DNA of 64,000 bases from Stigmatella ashevillena (GTDB taxonomy: Bacteria > Myxococcota > Myxococcia > Myxococcales > Myxococcaceae). The notes under the pieces are model-generated. The model made no database searches, was not told where the DNA came from, and saw only the letters and a program-made list of their open reading frames with translations. Where the stretch lies: positions 1,054,001 to 1,118,000 of the forward strand of contig NZ_JAQNDM010000002.1 in the NCBI RefSeq assembly GCF_028368975.1. The letters are read 5' to 3'. The position numbers and the translations under genes were made by a program. Positions 45,601 through 52,309 of the stretch are shown here, piece after piece; positions within the stretch are counted from its first letter, which is position 1; the number at the start of each line of letters is the position of its first letter.

Positions 45601-48600
45601 CTCTCCCGCTCCCTCCACTCCCTCTGCCTTCGTGAAGGCGTTACTCCCTTCATGGCTCTCATCGCCGTCTTCCAGCTTCTCCTGGCTCGGTACTCCTCTC
45701 AGGATGACATCTGCGTCGGCTTCCCCATTGCCAACCGCAGCCTCCCCGCTCTCGAAGGCCTCATCGGCTTCTTCGCCAACACCCTCCTTCTCCGCTCTCG
45801 CATCCTCCACGACTCTTCCTTCCTTCATCTCCTCTCTCACGTTCGCTCCTCTGCTCTCGGCGCCTACGCTCACCAGGACGTCCCCTTCGACAAGCTTGTT
45901 GAGGAGTTGAACCCCGAGCGCGACTTGAGCCGCTCCCCTCTCTTCCAGGCCATGTTCTCTCTTCAGAACACTCCCGTTCCAGAACTGACGCTCCCTGGAC
46001 TCGTTCTTCACCCATTGGAGCTGCCCAGTCAGACAGCCAAATTCGAATTGCTCCTCTCCCTCTCTGAGGACAGCGAGGGCTTCTCGGGGATACTGGAATA
46101 CAATGCCGATCTCTTTACGGCAGCCACCATCTCTCGGATGGCAGAGCACTTCTGCCTGCTCCTTGAAGATGCTCTCGCTCATCCCGAGCATCATCTGGAT
46201 CAACTGTCTCCTCTCGTCGTGAAGCGGCATGATCGAAACTCTCTTCAGCAATACCTACCCGAGCCTCTCCCCTCTTCGAGCATCCAGTCTCTGTCCTCAC
46301 TTCCCCTCTCCACCGGCTCTCCTCTCCCGCTTTCTCCCGTTCAACTCACCCTTGTCGACATCTGGAAGGAGATACTTTCCCTCCAGCATGTCGGCATTCA
46401 CGACAACTTCTTCACCTTGGGTGGCAACTCCATCTCGTCCATCCTGGTCGTCGCTCGCCTCCAAGAAGCAGGGCTGCACCTGTCACCTGATCAGATCTTC
46501 CAGAAGCGAACCATCGCTGAGCTCGCGCCGCTGGTGACAGAGGCGCGCGGAACGGGCGAGCAAGGCATAGTGACCGGCACGCTGCCGCTCACTCCCATCC
46601 AGCGATGGTTCTTCGAAACATGGGAACCGCTTGCGCACCACTTCAACCAGGCAGTCATGCTCGAGGTTCTAGAGGACATCGAGGTGGTCGTTCTGGAGAA
46701 GGCGCTCCAGAAGGTGTTGGAACACCATGATGCGTTGCGATTGCGCTTCGAACGAACCGAAGCGGGTTGGAGACAGGAGAATGCTGGAACAGGCAAGCCC
46801 ATAGGGCTGAAGTACGTGAATGTTTCCGGCTTGATACAAGCAGCGCAAACAGAGGCCATCGCCAAGGTGGCAGAGGAAGAACACGAGAGCTTCGATCTGA
46901 CCGAGGGCCAACTGCTGAGAGCAGTGCTCATCCATCGCGGACAGGGCAGGACCGGAAGACTGCTGCTGGTCATTCACCACCTCGGCGTGGACGGGCTCTC
47001 GTGGCGGATTCTGATCGAAGACCTCGAGAAAGCATACAAGCACTTGAAGGGCGGAAGTGAGGCAGCGCCAGGCACGAAAACGACGTCCTTCAAAACATGG
47101 GCAGAGCGGCTAGAGCTGTATGCCGGGACACAGGCCGTGGAGGAACAGTTCCCCTATTGGGAGAAGCAAGGACAGGAAGAAGTGGGGTCCCTCCCGGTGG
47201 ACATGAAGGGGCGAGCCAACACGGTGGCATCAGAGGGTCAAGTCACGGTGCGCCTGGAAGAAGAGGAGACACGGGCTTTGCTGCAAGAAGTGCCCCGGGC
47301 ATACGGCACGAGGGTCGAAGAGGTGCTGTTGGCAGCATTGGCTGCCGCGATACGGAGATGGACGGGACTCGATCGGATCAGCGTGGAGTTGGAAGGACAC
47401 GGCCGGGAAGAATTGCTCGAGGATGTGGACCTCTCAAGAACAGTGGGATGGTTCACGGCGCTGTACCCGGTCGTCTTGGACCTCGGCAAAGCAGAGCGCC
47501 CAGAAGACACGCTGCGAGCCGTGAACGACCGCTTGAACGGCGTGCCCATGAAGGGGCTGGGCTATGGGCTGCTCAGGTACTTGGGCCGCGACGAAATCGT
47601 GGAAAAGTTGGAGGGGTTGTCTTCACCCGAGGTGCTGTTCAACTACCTGGGCGAGTTTGATGCTTCGGTATCGAGGCTATCGGTGTTCAGACCCACGAGA
47701 GAAGAGACCGGTCCGGCGCGAAGCCGACGAGGCCTGCGCAGCCACCTGCTAGAGGTGAATGGACTCGTCTTCAATTGGCGGTTGGAACTGACATGGAACT
47801 ACAGCCAGAACCTACACGAGCGAGCCACCATTGAGCGACTCGCACAAGACTTCATAGCAGAAGTCAGGAATTTCATCGGGCACCGAAAAACGGCAATCGT
47901 GCCTCGAGACACCCCGAATGAATCCCTGCCGATGCGGCTTGAGCAGATCGCCCACGGGCTTCTTCACGATCAGCAGATGCTCGGAATGGCATTGCTCGTC
48001 GAACTCGCGGACCGCCGTCGTTTCCCCGTGGCCCAGGGATCTTCGGACCCAGCAGGAACTCTCTATACCCAAACAACCCGCGTCGTGATCGGCAGCCTCA
48101 CCAAGATGTTCACCGCTGTTGCCGTCCTACAGCTCATTGAGGACGGCAAGCTATCGCTTGAGAGCCCAGTGAATGCATGGTTGCCTGGGCCACTGAAAGG
48201 CAAGGCCATCACCGTCCGGGACCTCTTGGCCCACACGAGTGGCCTGCCTGACTACCTGAGCCGGTTGACCGAGCTGGACGCCACTCAACCGTGGTCCCCT
48301 CACTCCCTCGTGGAGTTGGTCGAGCATGCGCCTTCCGTTCCTCCTGGGCATTACTCAAACACCAATTATATCGTGCTGGGTCTCATCCTTGAGACACTCA
48401 CCGGACACACTTGGGAAGAGGAGATCACCCAGCGCATCATCCAACCCCTGGGGCTCAGCCGAACCACCCCGCTCACCACGGCGTTCCCACCCGAATCATT
48501 CGCGGGCGCATGGGAGCGAGGCGAGAAGGGTTGGGAAGACATCCGCCATGCGTGGCATCCTTCGTTCGGTTGGGCGGCAGGCGGAATGATCTCCACAACC

Positions 48601-48951
48601 GAGGATCTCGTGACGTTCGGGCGCGCCCTGTTTGGCGGAGCACTGTTCAAGAGCCCCGCATCGCTGGCATCCATGCGCTCGTACACCCTGAGCAGCACTC
48701 CACACGTGGCAGACGGTGTCGAGCATGAGGTTGGCGTCTGCCTCCACCGGTTCCGCGTTGCAGGGCTCACCCTGGAAGGACATCTGGGAGTACGTCCCGG
48801 ATACTCAGCGATCTTGCTCCATGACCCTGAAACCCAGGCCATCGTCGCGGCCACGGCCAACACGCACGGGGCCCTGATCGCGTTCGCAGGTGTCAAGGCC
48901 TTCGATGCTGTGCGCCGTGCCACTTCATCGCCACACCCACGAAGCGAATGA
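39670..48951 (+). CDS. NRPS: FAAL-ACP-C-A-PCP-C-PCP-E-PBP/beta-lactamase-like domain
   Basis: A 3093-residue enzyme, start ATG 39670 (MPHNRQPLTLVELLEEK); an in-frame TTG lies at 39613. Domains: FAAL about 1-590 (YTSGSTGTPKGVML, YPCYGLAEATLLVSGG, RGRNHFPQDLE); ACP with HGLDSL, Ser632; C1 about 690-1135 (HHIISDG, 824-830); A1 about 1150-1640; PCP1 GGHSL, Ser1686; C2 about 1747-2195 (HH at 1879-1880); PCP2 GGNSI, Ser2254; E about 2305-2740 (HHLGVDGLSW, RTVGWFT, NYLGEF); and a serine beta-lactamase/PBP-fold domain about 2750-3093 with SLTK (Ser2809, Lys2812), YSN (2895-2897) and HLG (3038-3040). No A domain separates C2 from PCP2. A1 pocket positions read D-L-F-N-N-A-L-T-Y-K, which I recall as an alanine-type code. 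No classical TE exists, so the last domain probably releases the product. Expected product: N-acyl dipeptide-like lipopeptide. Confidence 0.92.
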   Translation: MPHNRQPLTLVELLEEKASQISDQQLFTFLEETEDEERTLSYGELHRRALVIGASVQTLAAPGERVLLLYPPGLEYLTGFFGCLYAGLVAVPAYPPDLLRLNRTLPRLRAIIRDAQATVVLTTSFILSLSESLFEQEPDLKNLHWIATDELPESASDCWLRPSVSRDTLAFLQYTSGSTGTPKGVMLTHDNLLNNLRLIAHTFQIQSDSTCVIWLPPYHDMGLIGGILEAVYTGMKTHLMSPMSFLKNPFRWLDTISRVKATVSGGPNFAFDLCVRKITAEQRQHLDLSHWKVAFSGAEPIRPETLDRFTQAFEPCGFLRKSFYPCYGLAEATLLVSGGEVSMPPVLCSLESDTRMMVGCGRTLPGQEILIVDPVSLVQCPPDKVGEIWVCGPSVAQGYWQKPQETEQTFRARPAHGGERVYLRTGDLGFLKEEELFVTGRLKDLIIIRGRNHFPQDLELTAEQSHPALRPGCSAAFSLELEGEEKLVLVQEIDIRKAGDLRARLDLCESAASALRQRLAELHEVQLHALVLIEPGTIFKTSSGKIQRTACREAFLSGELQTVLRWETNERAREARPAHGAAPTPPLTREPTDLRTEQGLQSWLVEQVAKQFHVPASSLDPALPLTSHGLDSLTAVELAHTLEKGLGLPVSMELLLQGSSLAQLAHQFFIQRTSAAEPCAPLISHLPRNNPLPLSFAQQRLWFLDQLEPGSPRYNIHAAVRIQGPLDPDLLDQCFQLLVLRHEPLRTTFHSSPDGPSQLISPSSSFLLLQTDLRSLPPSEREPLLLSLCSEHSLRPFSLSQGPLLRASLLRLDDHLFVLLLAMHHIISDGWSMGVLVRELASLYPSLRQSKHSSLPDLPFQYADFASWQRSWLLGPRLQTQLAWWRNHLLGAPPSLLLPTDFPRPPLPSSRGASVPVRLSASLSRSLHSLCLREGVTPFMALIAVFQLLLARYSSQDDICVGFPIANRSLPALEGLIGFFANTLLLRSRILHDSSFLHLLSHVRSSALGAYAHQDVPFDKLVEELNPERDLSRSPLFQAMFSLQNTPVLELDGAHLHLRQLELESQTCLFDLMLSLEETEAGFEGKLHYSTDLFTAATASQMAMHFLVLVEGLLNDPEQRLSEVSLLTPQERLHLLEEWSGTPPLASSLCLHHLVEAQVARSPDAIALVDGSNRLSFRELNRRANQLAHSLRARGANPDVPVGLFLQRSADMVIGLLGILKAGAAYVPLDPAYPVERLTYSFQDVGASLLVTQDTLRHLLPISGADIVCIDSGWELISRESADNPPSSVLPSNLAYVLYTSGSTGRPKGVAVEHHSAAVFIQWALNCFSVQQLSGVLASTSICFDLSIFELFAPLSSGGTVLLADSALSLPSLPAALEVTLINTVPSAIAELARTNAIPSSVHTINLAGEPLPGPLVRALYSLPSVQHVFNLYGPTEDTTYSTFTLVPRNSLAEPTIGRPISGTRAYVLDRQFNLVPRGVPGELYLSGSGLARGYINRPELTAERFLPNPFSPQPGSRLYKTGDLARFVADGNIEYLGRIDHQVKIRGFRIELGEIESILFSQPGMHQAAVLALEEPSGDKRLVAYAVAAQNHAFTAAELRRRLKEKLPDYMIPSAFVLLDALPITPNGKLDRKALPRPGAIHPAPRDFIPPSTQTEKNLAEMWRELLKVDHVGAQDHFFELGGHSLLASQVVSRIRSTLRVELPLRALFESPTLESFATTVDAALGSQQALEFPAQLPPLSRAERLPLSFAQQRLWFLDQLEPGSPRYNIHAAVRIQGPLDPDLLDQCFQLLVLRHEPLRTTFHSSPDGPSQLISPSSSFLLLQTDLRSLPPSEREPLLLSLCSEHSLRPFSLSQGPLLRASLLRLDDHLFVLLLAMHHIISDGWSMGVLVRELASLYPSLRQSKHSSLPDLPFQYADFASWQRSWLLGPRLQTQLAWWRNHLLGAPPSLLLPTDFPRPPLPSSRGASVPVRLSASLSRSLHSLCLREGVTPFMALIAVFQLLLARYSSQDDICVGFPIANRSLPALEGLIGFFANTLLLRSRILHDSSFLHLLSHVRSSALGAYAHQDVPFDKLVEELNPERDLSRSPLFQAMFSLQNTPVPELTLPGLVLHPLELPSQTAKFELLLSLSEDSEGFSGILEYNADLFTAATISRMAEHFCLLLEDALAHPEHHLDQLSPLVVKRHDRNSLQQYLPEPLPSSSIQSLSSLPLSTGSPLPLSPVQLTLVDIWKEILSLQHVGIHDNFFTLGGNSISSILVVARLQEAGLHLSPDQIFQKRTIAELAPLVTEARGTGEQGIVTGTLPLTPIQRWFFETWEPLAHHFNQAVMLEVLEDIEVVVLEKALQKVLEHHDALRLRFERTEAGWRQENAGTGKPIGLKYVNVSGLIQAAQTEAIAKVAEEEHESFDLTEGQLLRAVLIHRGQGRTGRLLLVIHHLGVDGLSWRILIEDLEKAYKHLKGGSEAAPGTKTTSFKTWAERLELYAGTQAVEEQFPYWEKQGQEEVGSLPVDMKGRANTVASEGQVTVRLEEEETRALLQEVPRAYGTRVEEVLLAALAAAIRRWTGLDRISVELEGHGREELLEDVDLSRTVGWFTALYPVVLDLGKAERPEDTLRAVNDRLNGVPMKGLGYGLLRYLGRDEIVEKLEGLSSPEVLFNYLGEFDASVSRLSVFRPTREETGPARSRRGLRSHLLEVNGLVFNWRLELTWNYSQNLHERATIERLAQDFIAEVRNFIGHRKTAIVPRDTPNESLPMRLEQIAHGLLHDQQMLGMALLVELADRRRFPVAQGSSDPAGTLYTQTTRVVIGSLTKMFTAVAVLQLIEDGKLSLESPVNAWLPGPLKGKAITVRDLLAHTSGLPDYLSRLTELDATQPWSPHSLVELVEHAPSVPPGHYSNTNYIVLGLILETLTGHTWEEEITQRIIQPLGLSRTTPLTTAFPPESFAGAWERGEKGWEDIRHAWHPSFGWAAGGMISTTEDLVTFGRALFGGALFKSPASLASMRSYTLSSTPHVADGVEHEVGVCLHRFRVAGLTLEGHLGVRPGYSAILLHDPETQAIVAATANTHGALIAFAGVKAFDAVRRATSSPHPRSE
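41830..42814 (+). repeat. Direct repeat copy 1 (C1 domain of the NRPS)
   Basis: About 985 bp that I could not distinguish from 45-kb copy 2 when read side by side, offset exactly 3165 bp (1055 codons). The first mismatch upstream is at 41829 (A against G) and downstream at 42815. Synonymous positions are conserved too, pointing to recent duplication or gene conversion. Confidence 0.85.
44995..45979 (+). repeat. Direct repeat copy 2 (C2 domain of the NRPS)
   Basis: Second copy of the C-domain repeat, encoding the same residues from the start of C2 to NTPV just before the domain's C-terminal section. Flanking sequence differs: PCP1 lies upstream and a diverged C-terminal end of C2 downstream. 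Confidence 0.85.
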
Positions 48952-48960
48952 AGGGCAGCG

Positions 48961-50142
48961 CTATGAGGCCACAGGCAAGGTCATCGCGGCCGGTGGCTCA
49001 TACAACTTGAAGAAGGAAATGGAGAGCGACGGGGTGAGCGAACACACTTTGTGGAACCACCCCGCGGGAATGAAGAGCATTTCCCCTGGCTCCAATGTGC
49101 ATTGAATCCCGCTGGCCTGCTCGAACAGCGGGAATTGCTCCAGGTCAGGGAGCTCTGGGTCCACCCTCGCTCCATCGACCAACTTGGAGTTGCTCCAAGT
49201 GTAGAGAAACCTCGACTGCTCGGGCGGGAAGAGGATCAGGCGCTTGCGCCCAAAAACCTGTGCAAGCGCGTTGTCCACGAGGTCCCGATGAAGAGGGGTG
49301 ATCGTTCCCGCGGGCCCCAGCCACATGTTGGGCCGACCGCATGTCGTCGGAACAAAGAAAGGCGGGTACTTGATGGAGCCCAGCAGTTCATCCGGCACAG
49401 CGTTGTTCCCAAGGTATGGGGGTAGCACGCCGCGCTCGGGCGCAGTCTCCAACAGGTCCAAATACTCCGCCAGAGACATCTGCGCATAGGTGTGATGGGA
49501 AGTGAACGCCGCCGCAACATAGTCCCCCACCCTGGGAACAACCCGGATCGAGCCGAACTCGGCTCTGAGTCTCCCGGGGGAAAGGGCATGGACATCCCAG
49601 GTTTTCACCACGTCGACGAGAATCACGGGTCGGCTGGCTTGGGCATACTCCCCCAGAAAAACAGCCTGCGAGGGCATGTCACGCCGTTCAATCCGCTCAA
49701 GGGGTACACCTCTTGCTGACACCTCCTCAAGCTGCTGCCGATCCGGATACCAATCCGCCATCGATGGAGGGGACAGCATCCTCGCCAAACTGAGTCCCAG
49801 CCCCAGATCGCCCTCGATCCTGAGCCGTCCGCTGGCATAGAGCTGAGTCACATGGCCAGCCAAGACGCCGAGGTAGTCCGCTGGCTCCAACGAGATCCGG
49901 AGATGGGCTTGCTCATGCCGCCCCCGCTTGATCTCGGAGGTCCCCTTCCGCGTCACAATGTGAAAATCGATATCGGACTGACAAGAGAACTCGAATTGAA
50001 TGATGCCCTCCAGATCCTGCACGTAAGAGTTCATCCACTTCGCTTGCAGTAACCGGATGACTTCGTCAGCCGTCAGCCGTTTCGCGGATTCTTCCACGTT
50101 GCGCTCCTCCTGCGAGGGGCTTGACCTCGCCCGAGGGCTCAT
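48961..50142 (-). CDS. SCP2-JmjC/cupin-8 fusion, probable Fe(II)/2-oxoglutarate hydroxylase
   Basis: A protein of up to 393 residues. Residues about 25-130 have the SCP2 lipid-binding pattern (IIQFEFSCQSDIDFHIV, HLRISLEPADYLGVLAGHV, LRIEGDLGLGLSLARML). Residues about 150-385 are a JmjC-type cupin: ITPLHRDLVDN supplies the HxD pair, and MLFIPAGWFHKV the distal His. The first ATG is at 50142, but an in-frame GTG at 50097 has a strong GAGGAG site and may be the true start. It is convergent with the NRPS gene (9-bp gap). A hydroxylase acting on a lipid-linked or acylated peptide would explain the lipid-binding domain; this is inference. Confidence 0.82.
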   Translation of the reverse strand: MSPRARSSPSQEERNVEESAKRLTADEVIRLLQAKWMNSYVQDLEGIIQFEFSCQSDIDFHIVTRKGTSEIKRGRHEQAHLRISLEPADYLGVLAGHVTQLYASGRLRIEGDLGLGLSLARMLSPPSMADWYPDRQQLEEVSARGVPLERIERRDMPSQAVFLGEYAQASRPVILVDVVKTWDVHALSPGRLRAEFGSIRVVPRVGDYVAAAFTSHHTYAQMSLAEYLDLLETAPERGVLPPYLGNNAVPDELLGSIKYPPFFVPTTCGRPNMWLGPAGTITPLHRDLVDNALAQVFGRKRLILFPPEQSRFLYTWSNSKLVDGARVDPELPDLEQFPLFEQASGIQCTLEPGEMLFIPAGWFHKVCSLTPSLSISFFKLYEPPAAMTLPVAS

Positions 50143-50180
50143 AGTGCCCGGTCTCCGGGTGAGCCATACGGATGATCTTC

Positions 50181-50242
50181 ATACATGAAAACCTCTATAG
50201 GGTTCGCTGGTATGTACAGCTCAACATTCACCGGATACAAAC
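50181..50242. promoter_or_regulatory. Divergent regulatory gap with palindromic elements
   Basis: Between the JmjC gene (minus) and the 50282 gene (plus). CATAC (50181-50185) and GTATG (50211-50215) enclose AACC and GGTT arms (50191-50194, 50202-50205), and ATACAAAC (50235-50242) repeats the half-site seen before the NRPS. CCCGG-TCT-CCGGG at about 50148-50160 is a separate small hairpin near the JmjC start. Confidence 0.35.
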
Positions 50243-50281
50243 GCTCACACACAGTATTGGTTCCGATACCGAGGAACACTC

Positions 50282-51394
50282 ATGGCCTCCACGTATGCGT
50301 TGGATTTGTTGATCGACTTCGCCCTGATTTCCGGCTTCGGGATACAACACTCGATTGTTGCCATGGTGCGCCTCAAGCGCGCCATCCAGCGATTCACCGG
50401 GCTCGACCCGATCTCCTGGCGTGGAATACAATCCTTTATCAATGTCTCCTATCTGCTGATGGTGTGCATCCTGTGGCGCGAGGTCCCCATCATCGTCTGG
50501 GACCTGCAAGGCGTTTGGTATTGGGTGGCCGGGGTGACGCTCGTGGCTTCGTGGGCGTGGTACTTCCAAATCCACCTCTTCGAGTATGACTGCGGCATGG
50601 CGTTTGGCTCTTCGGCCATGCTCGCGCGCTTGCACAACGCCAAACCGCCGCCCCTGGAGATGTGGAAGGTGGGCACGCGCCGCTGGTTGCGCTTCCCCGT
50701 GCACACGGCGTTCTTTCCGATGTTCTTCGCGTTCCCCCGGATGACCGCGAGCATGCTGTTGTTGGCTGTCGTGGCGAACGTGGCCAACATCATCGGCACC
50801 GTCCTCTACGATCGGCGGCTCGAGTTCCTGGTCAAGGACGTATACCGGCAGTACCAGAAGGTCACGGGCTTGTTGCTGCCGCCGCTTCTGCGTGCCCCCG
50901 CTGGCGCCAGGGACATGAACTTCCCTGCCCCGTGGCATTGGTCGCACGCAGGCCACAACCTCCCGGGCCTGGCGCTGGGTTTGGTCGTGGGCATGCTCTT
51001 CTGGAAGCACCTTGGCCCGACCGGTCTCGTCACTGAAGAACTCATCCGCTCGTGGTCCAGCGCGTTCCTGGCCGCAGTGACGGGCGGTGTGCTGGTAGGC
51101 CTCGTGCATGCGCTGCGCAGCTCCGCGCTGGAACTCTCCTATCAGCGGCTGCTCACAATGCTTGCCACCAACACCGCCTTGATGAGCGCGGTATCGCTGC
51201 TGACGTGGACCGTTCTTTGCTTCATGACGCAGAGCCGCATTCCCCTCCTGTACCTCTTCTTTCCCATGTGGATGACCATGCTGTGGCTGGGCCATATCGT
51301 GGCCTCCACTGTCTTCTTCGGGCTGCGGCCCTCGCTCGTCCTGGGCCAAGCCAGTGCCTCCCCACCCACGGCGGACGCCAAGGCCACGAACTGA
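50282..51394 (+). CDS. NnrU/MddA-like multi-pass membrane protein
   Basis: A 370-residue protein with about nine hydrophobic segments. GAGGAA precedes the ATG. The N-terminal [20 protein letters not shown] and the central [20 protein letters not shown], then [19 protein letters not shown], follow the pattern of NnrU and methanethiol S-methyltransferase (MddA) proteins, relatives of isoprenylcysteine methyltransferases. MddA uses SAM to methylate small thiols. The usual RHPxY is RFPVH here, so catalysis is uncertain. The last 130 residues add more membrane helices beyond the family core. It begins a plus-strand run with a GNAT-like protein, an HDxGH protein and an SDR. Confidence 0.65.
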   Translation: MASTYALDLLIDFALISGFGIQHSIVAMVRLKRAIQRFTGLDPISWRGIQSFINVSYLLMVCILWREVPIIVWDLQGVWYWVAGVTLVASWAWYFQIHLFEYDCGMAFGSSAMLARLHNAKPPPLEMWKVGTRRWLRFPVHTAFFPMFFAFPRMTASMLLLAVVANVANIIGTVLYDRRLEFLVKDVYRQYQKVTGLLLPPLLRAPAGARDMNFPAPWHWSHAGHNLPGLALGLVVGMLFWKHLGPTGLVTEELIRSWSSAFLAAVTGGVLVGLVHALRSSALELSYQRLLTMLATNTALMSAVSLLTWTVLCFMTQSRIPLLYLFFPMWMTMLWLGHIVASTVFFGLRPSLVLGQASASPPTADAKATN

Positions 51395-51415
51395 TCCGTT
51401 CACGTCCGTCTTTGC

Positions 51416-52252
51416 ATGTTCCAGAGAGATGACATGCCTGCCTTTTCAGCGCTCGTCCGTTCGTTCAACGCCATGCCCACATCCGTGGGGCTCAAGCGCG
51501 GCTACCTCGGTGCTTGCTGGGCACCGCCTGCCCGGCTTGAGCTGGCACACAAGCAAGCCATCTACGATGCGCTTCGCGCGGTCTCATCTCTCGCTTTTGG
51601 CGCAGACATGACGCTCTATTGGCGCGACCGAGCCGCGGGTGGCTACCTGGACAAGATCACCCGCTTTTATTTCATTCACAGCGAGGATGATCGCGTTGTC
51701 GGGTGGACCGGCTACCACCGGCTGAAGCTTGCTGGGCGGACATGCTTGTACCTGGACTCGACGGGCGTGCTCCCCGAACTCCAGAACACCGGCATCATGA
51801 CGAAGCTGTTCGGACAGTTCCTGCTCGGGGAACTTCTGCGCGCAGGCCCTTATGGACTCTACGTCTCCATGCGCACGGAGAACCCCGTCGTCTATCAGTC
51901 TTTCTACAAAGTGGCTGGCGAGCGAAACATTTTTCCCAGCCTCTCGGCCCCCGTACCCGACAAGGTCCAGGAAATAGGCCGCCAGCTCGCAGCTTGGCTC
52001 AACCAGAGCGACAAATTCGACGCGCCATCACTCCGGGTGGCCGGAGCATACGACAACCTCGACGCGCTCTACGGCGAACTCCCCACCTGCGACGACGACG
52101 CCATCAACACCTATTTCCGCCAACACCTGCGCCCTGTGGATGCCTTTCTCGTGCTGGCAAAGCTGTCCAGCCCGGGCACCTTGCTATCCATCGCAGCCAA
52201 GCGGTTGCGCACCCCTTCGCGCAAGCACGCACGCGCCACAAGCCCGTTGTAG
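51416..52252 (+). CDS. GNAT-fold acetyltransferase-like protein
   Basis: A 278-residue protein. The central part carries a GNAT-type beta4-alpha3 element: VVGWTGYHRLKLAGRTCLYL, then STGVLPELQNTGIMTKLFGQ, where QxTGIM resembles the acetyl-CoA pyrophosphate loop (Q/RxxGxG/A), then GLYVSMRTENPVVYQSFYKV, the usual NxxxxxxY end. The ATG at 51416 is used; an in-frame ATG at 51434 would remove six residues. It has an unusual 110-residue C-terminal extension. The substrate may be an amine of the locus product or an unrelated metabolite. Confidence 0.65.
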   Translation: MFQRDDMPAFSALVRSFNAMPTSVGLKRGYLGACWAPPARLELAHKQAIYDALRAVSSLAFGADMTLYWRDRAAGGYLDKITRFYFIHSEDDRVVGWTGYHRLKLAGRTCLYLDSTGVLPELQNTGIMTKLFGQFLLGELLRAGPYGLYVSMRTENPVVYQSFYKVAGERNIFPSLSAPVPDKVQEIGRQLAAWLNQSDKFDAPSLRVAGAYDNLDALYGELPTCDDDAINTYFRQHLRPVDAFLVLAKLSSPGTLLSIAAKRLRTPSRKHARATSPL

Positions 52253-52309
52253 CGGCCCCTGCTCTCCGCAATCGAACTCACACGTCCCCCTCCTCCTGGA
52301 AGCAAAACC

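Noticed and set aside
41752-46251. Long minus-strand open frames antisense to the NRPS C domains (563 and 456 codons)
   Set aside because: They mirror the pyrimidine-rich coding strand (Glu/Gly/Arg-rich translation), appear in both copies of the duplicated block, and have no motifs; they are codon-bias shadows.
48200-48951. Stand-alone beta-lactamase or resistance gene at the NRPS 3' end
   Set aside because: It is in frame and continuous with the NRPS, with no internal ribosome-binding site or signal peptide, so a fused domain is more likely.
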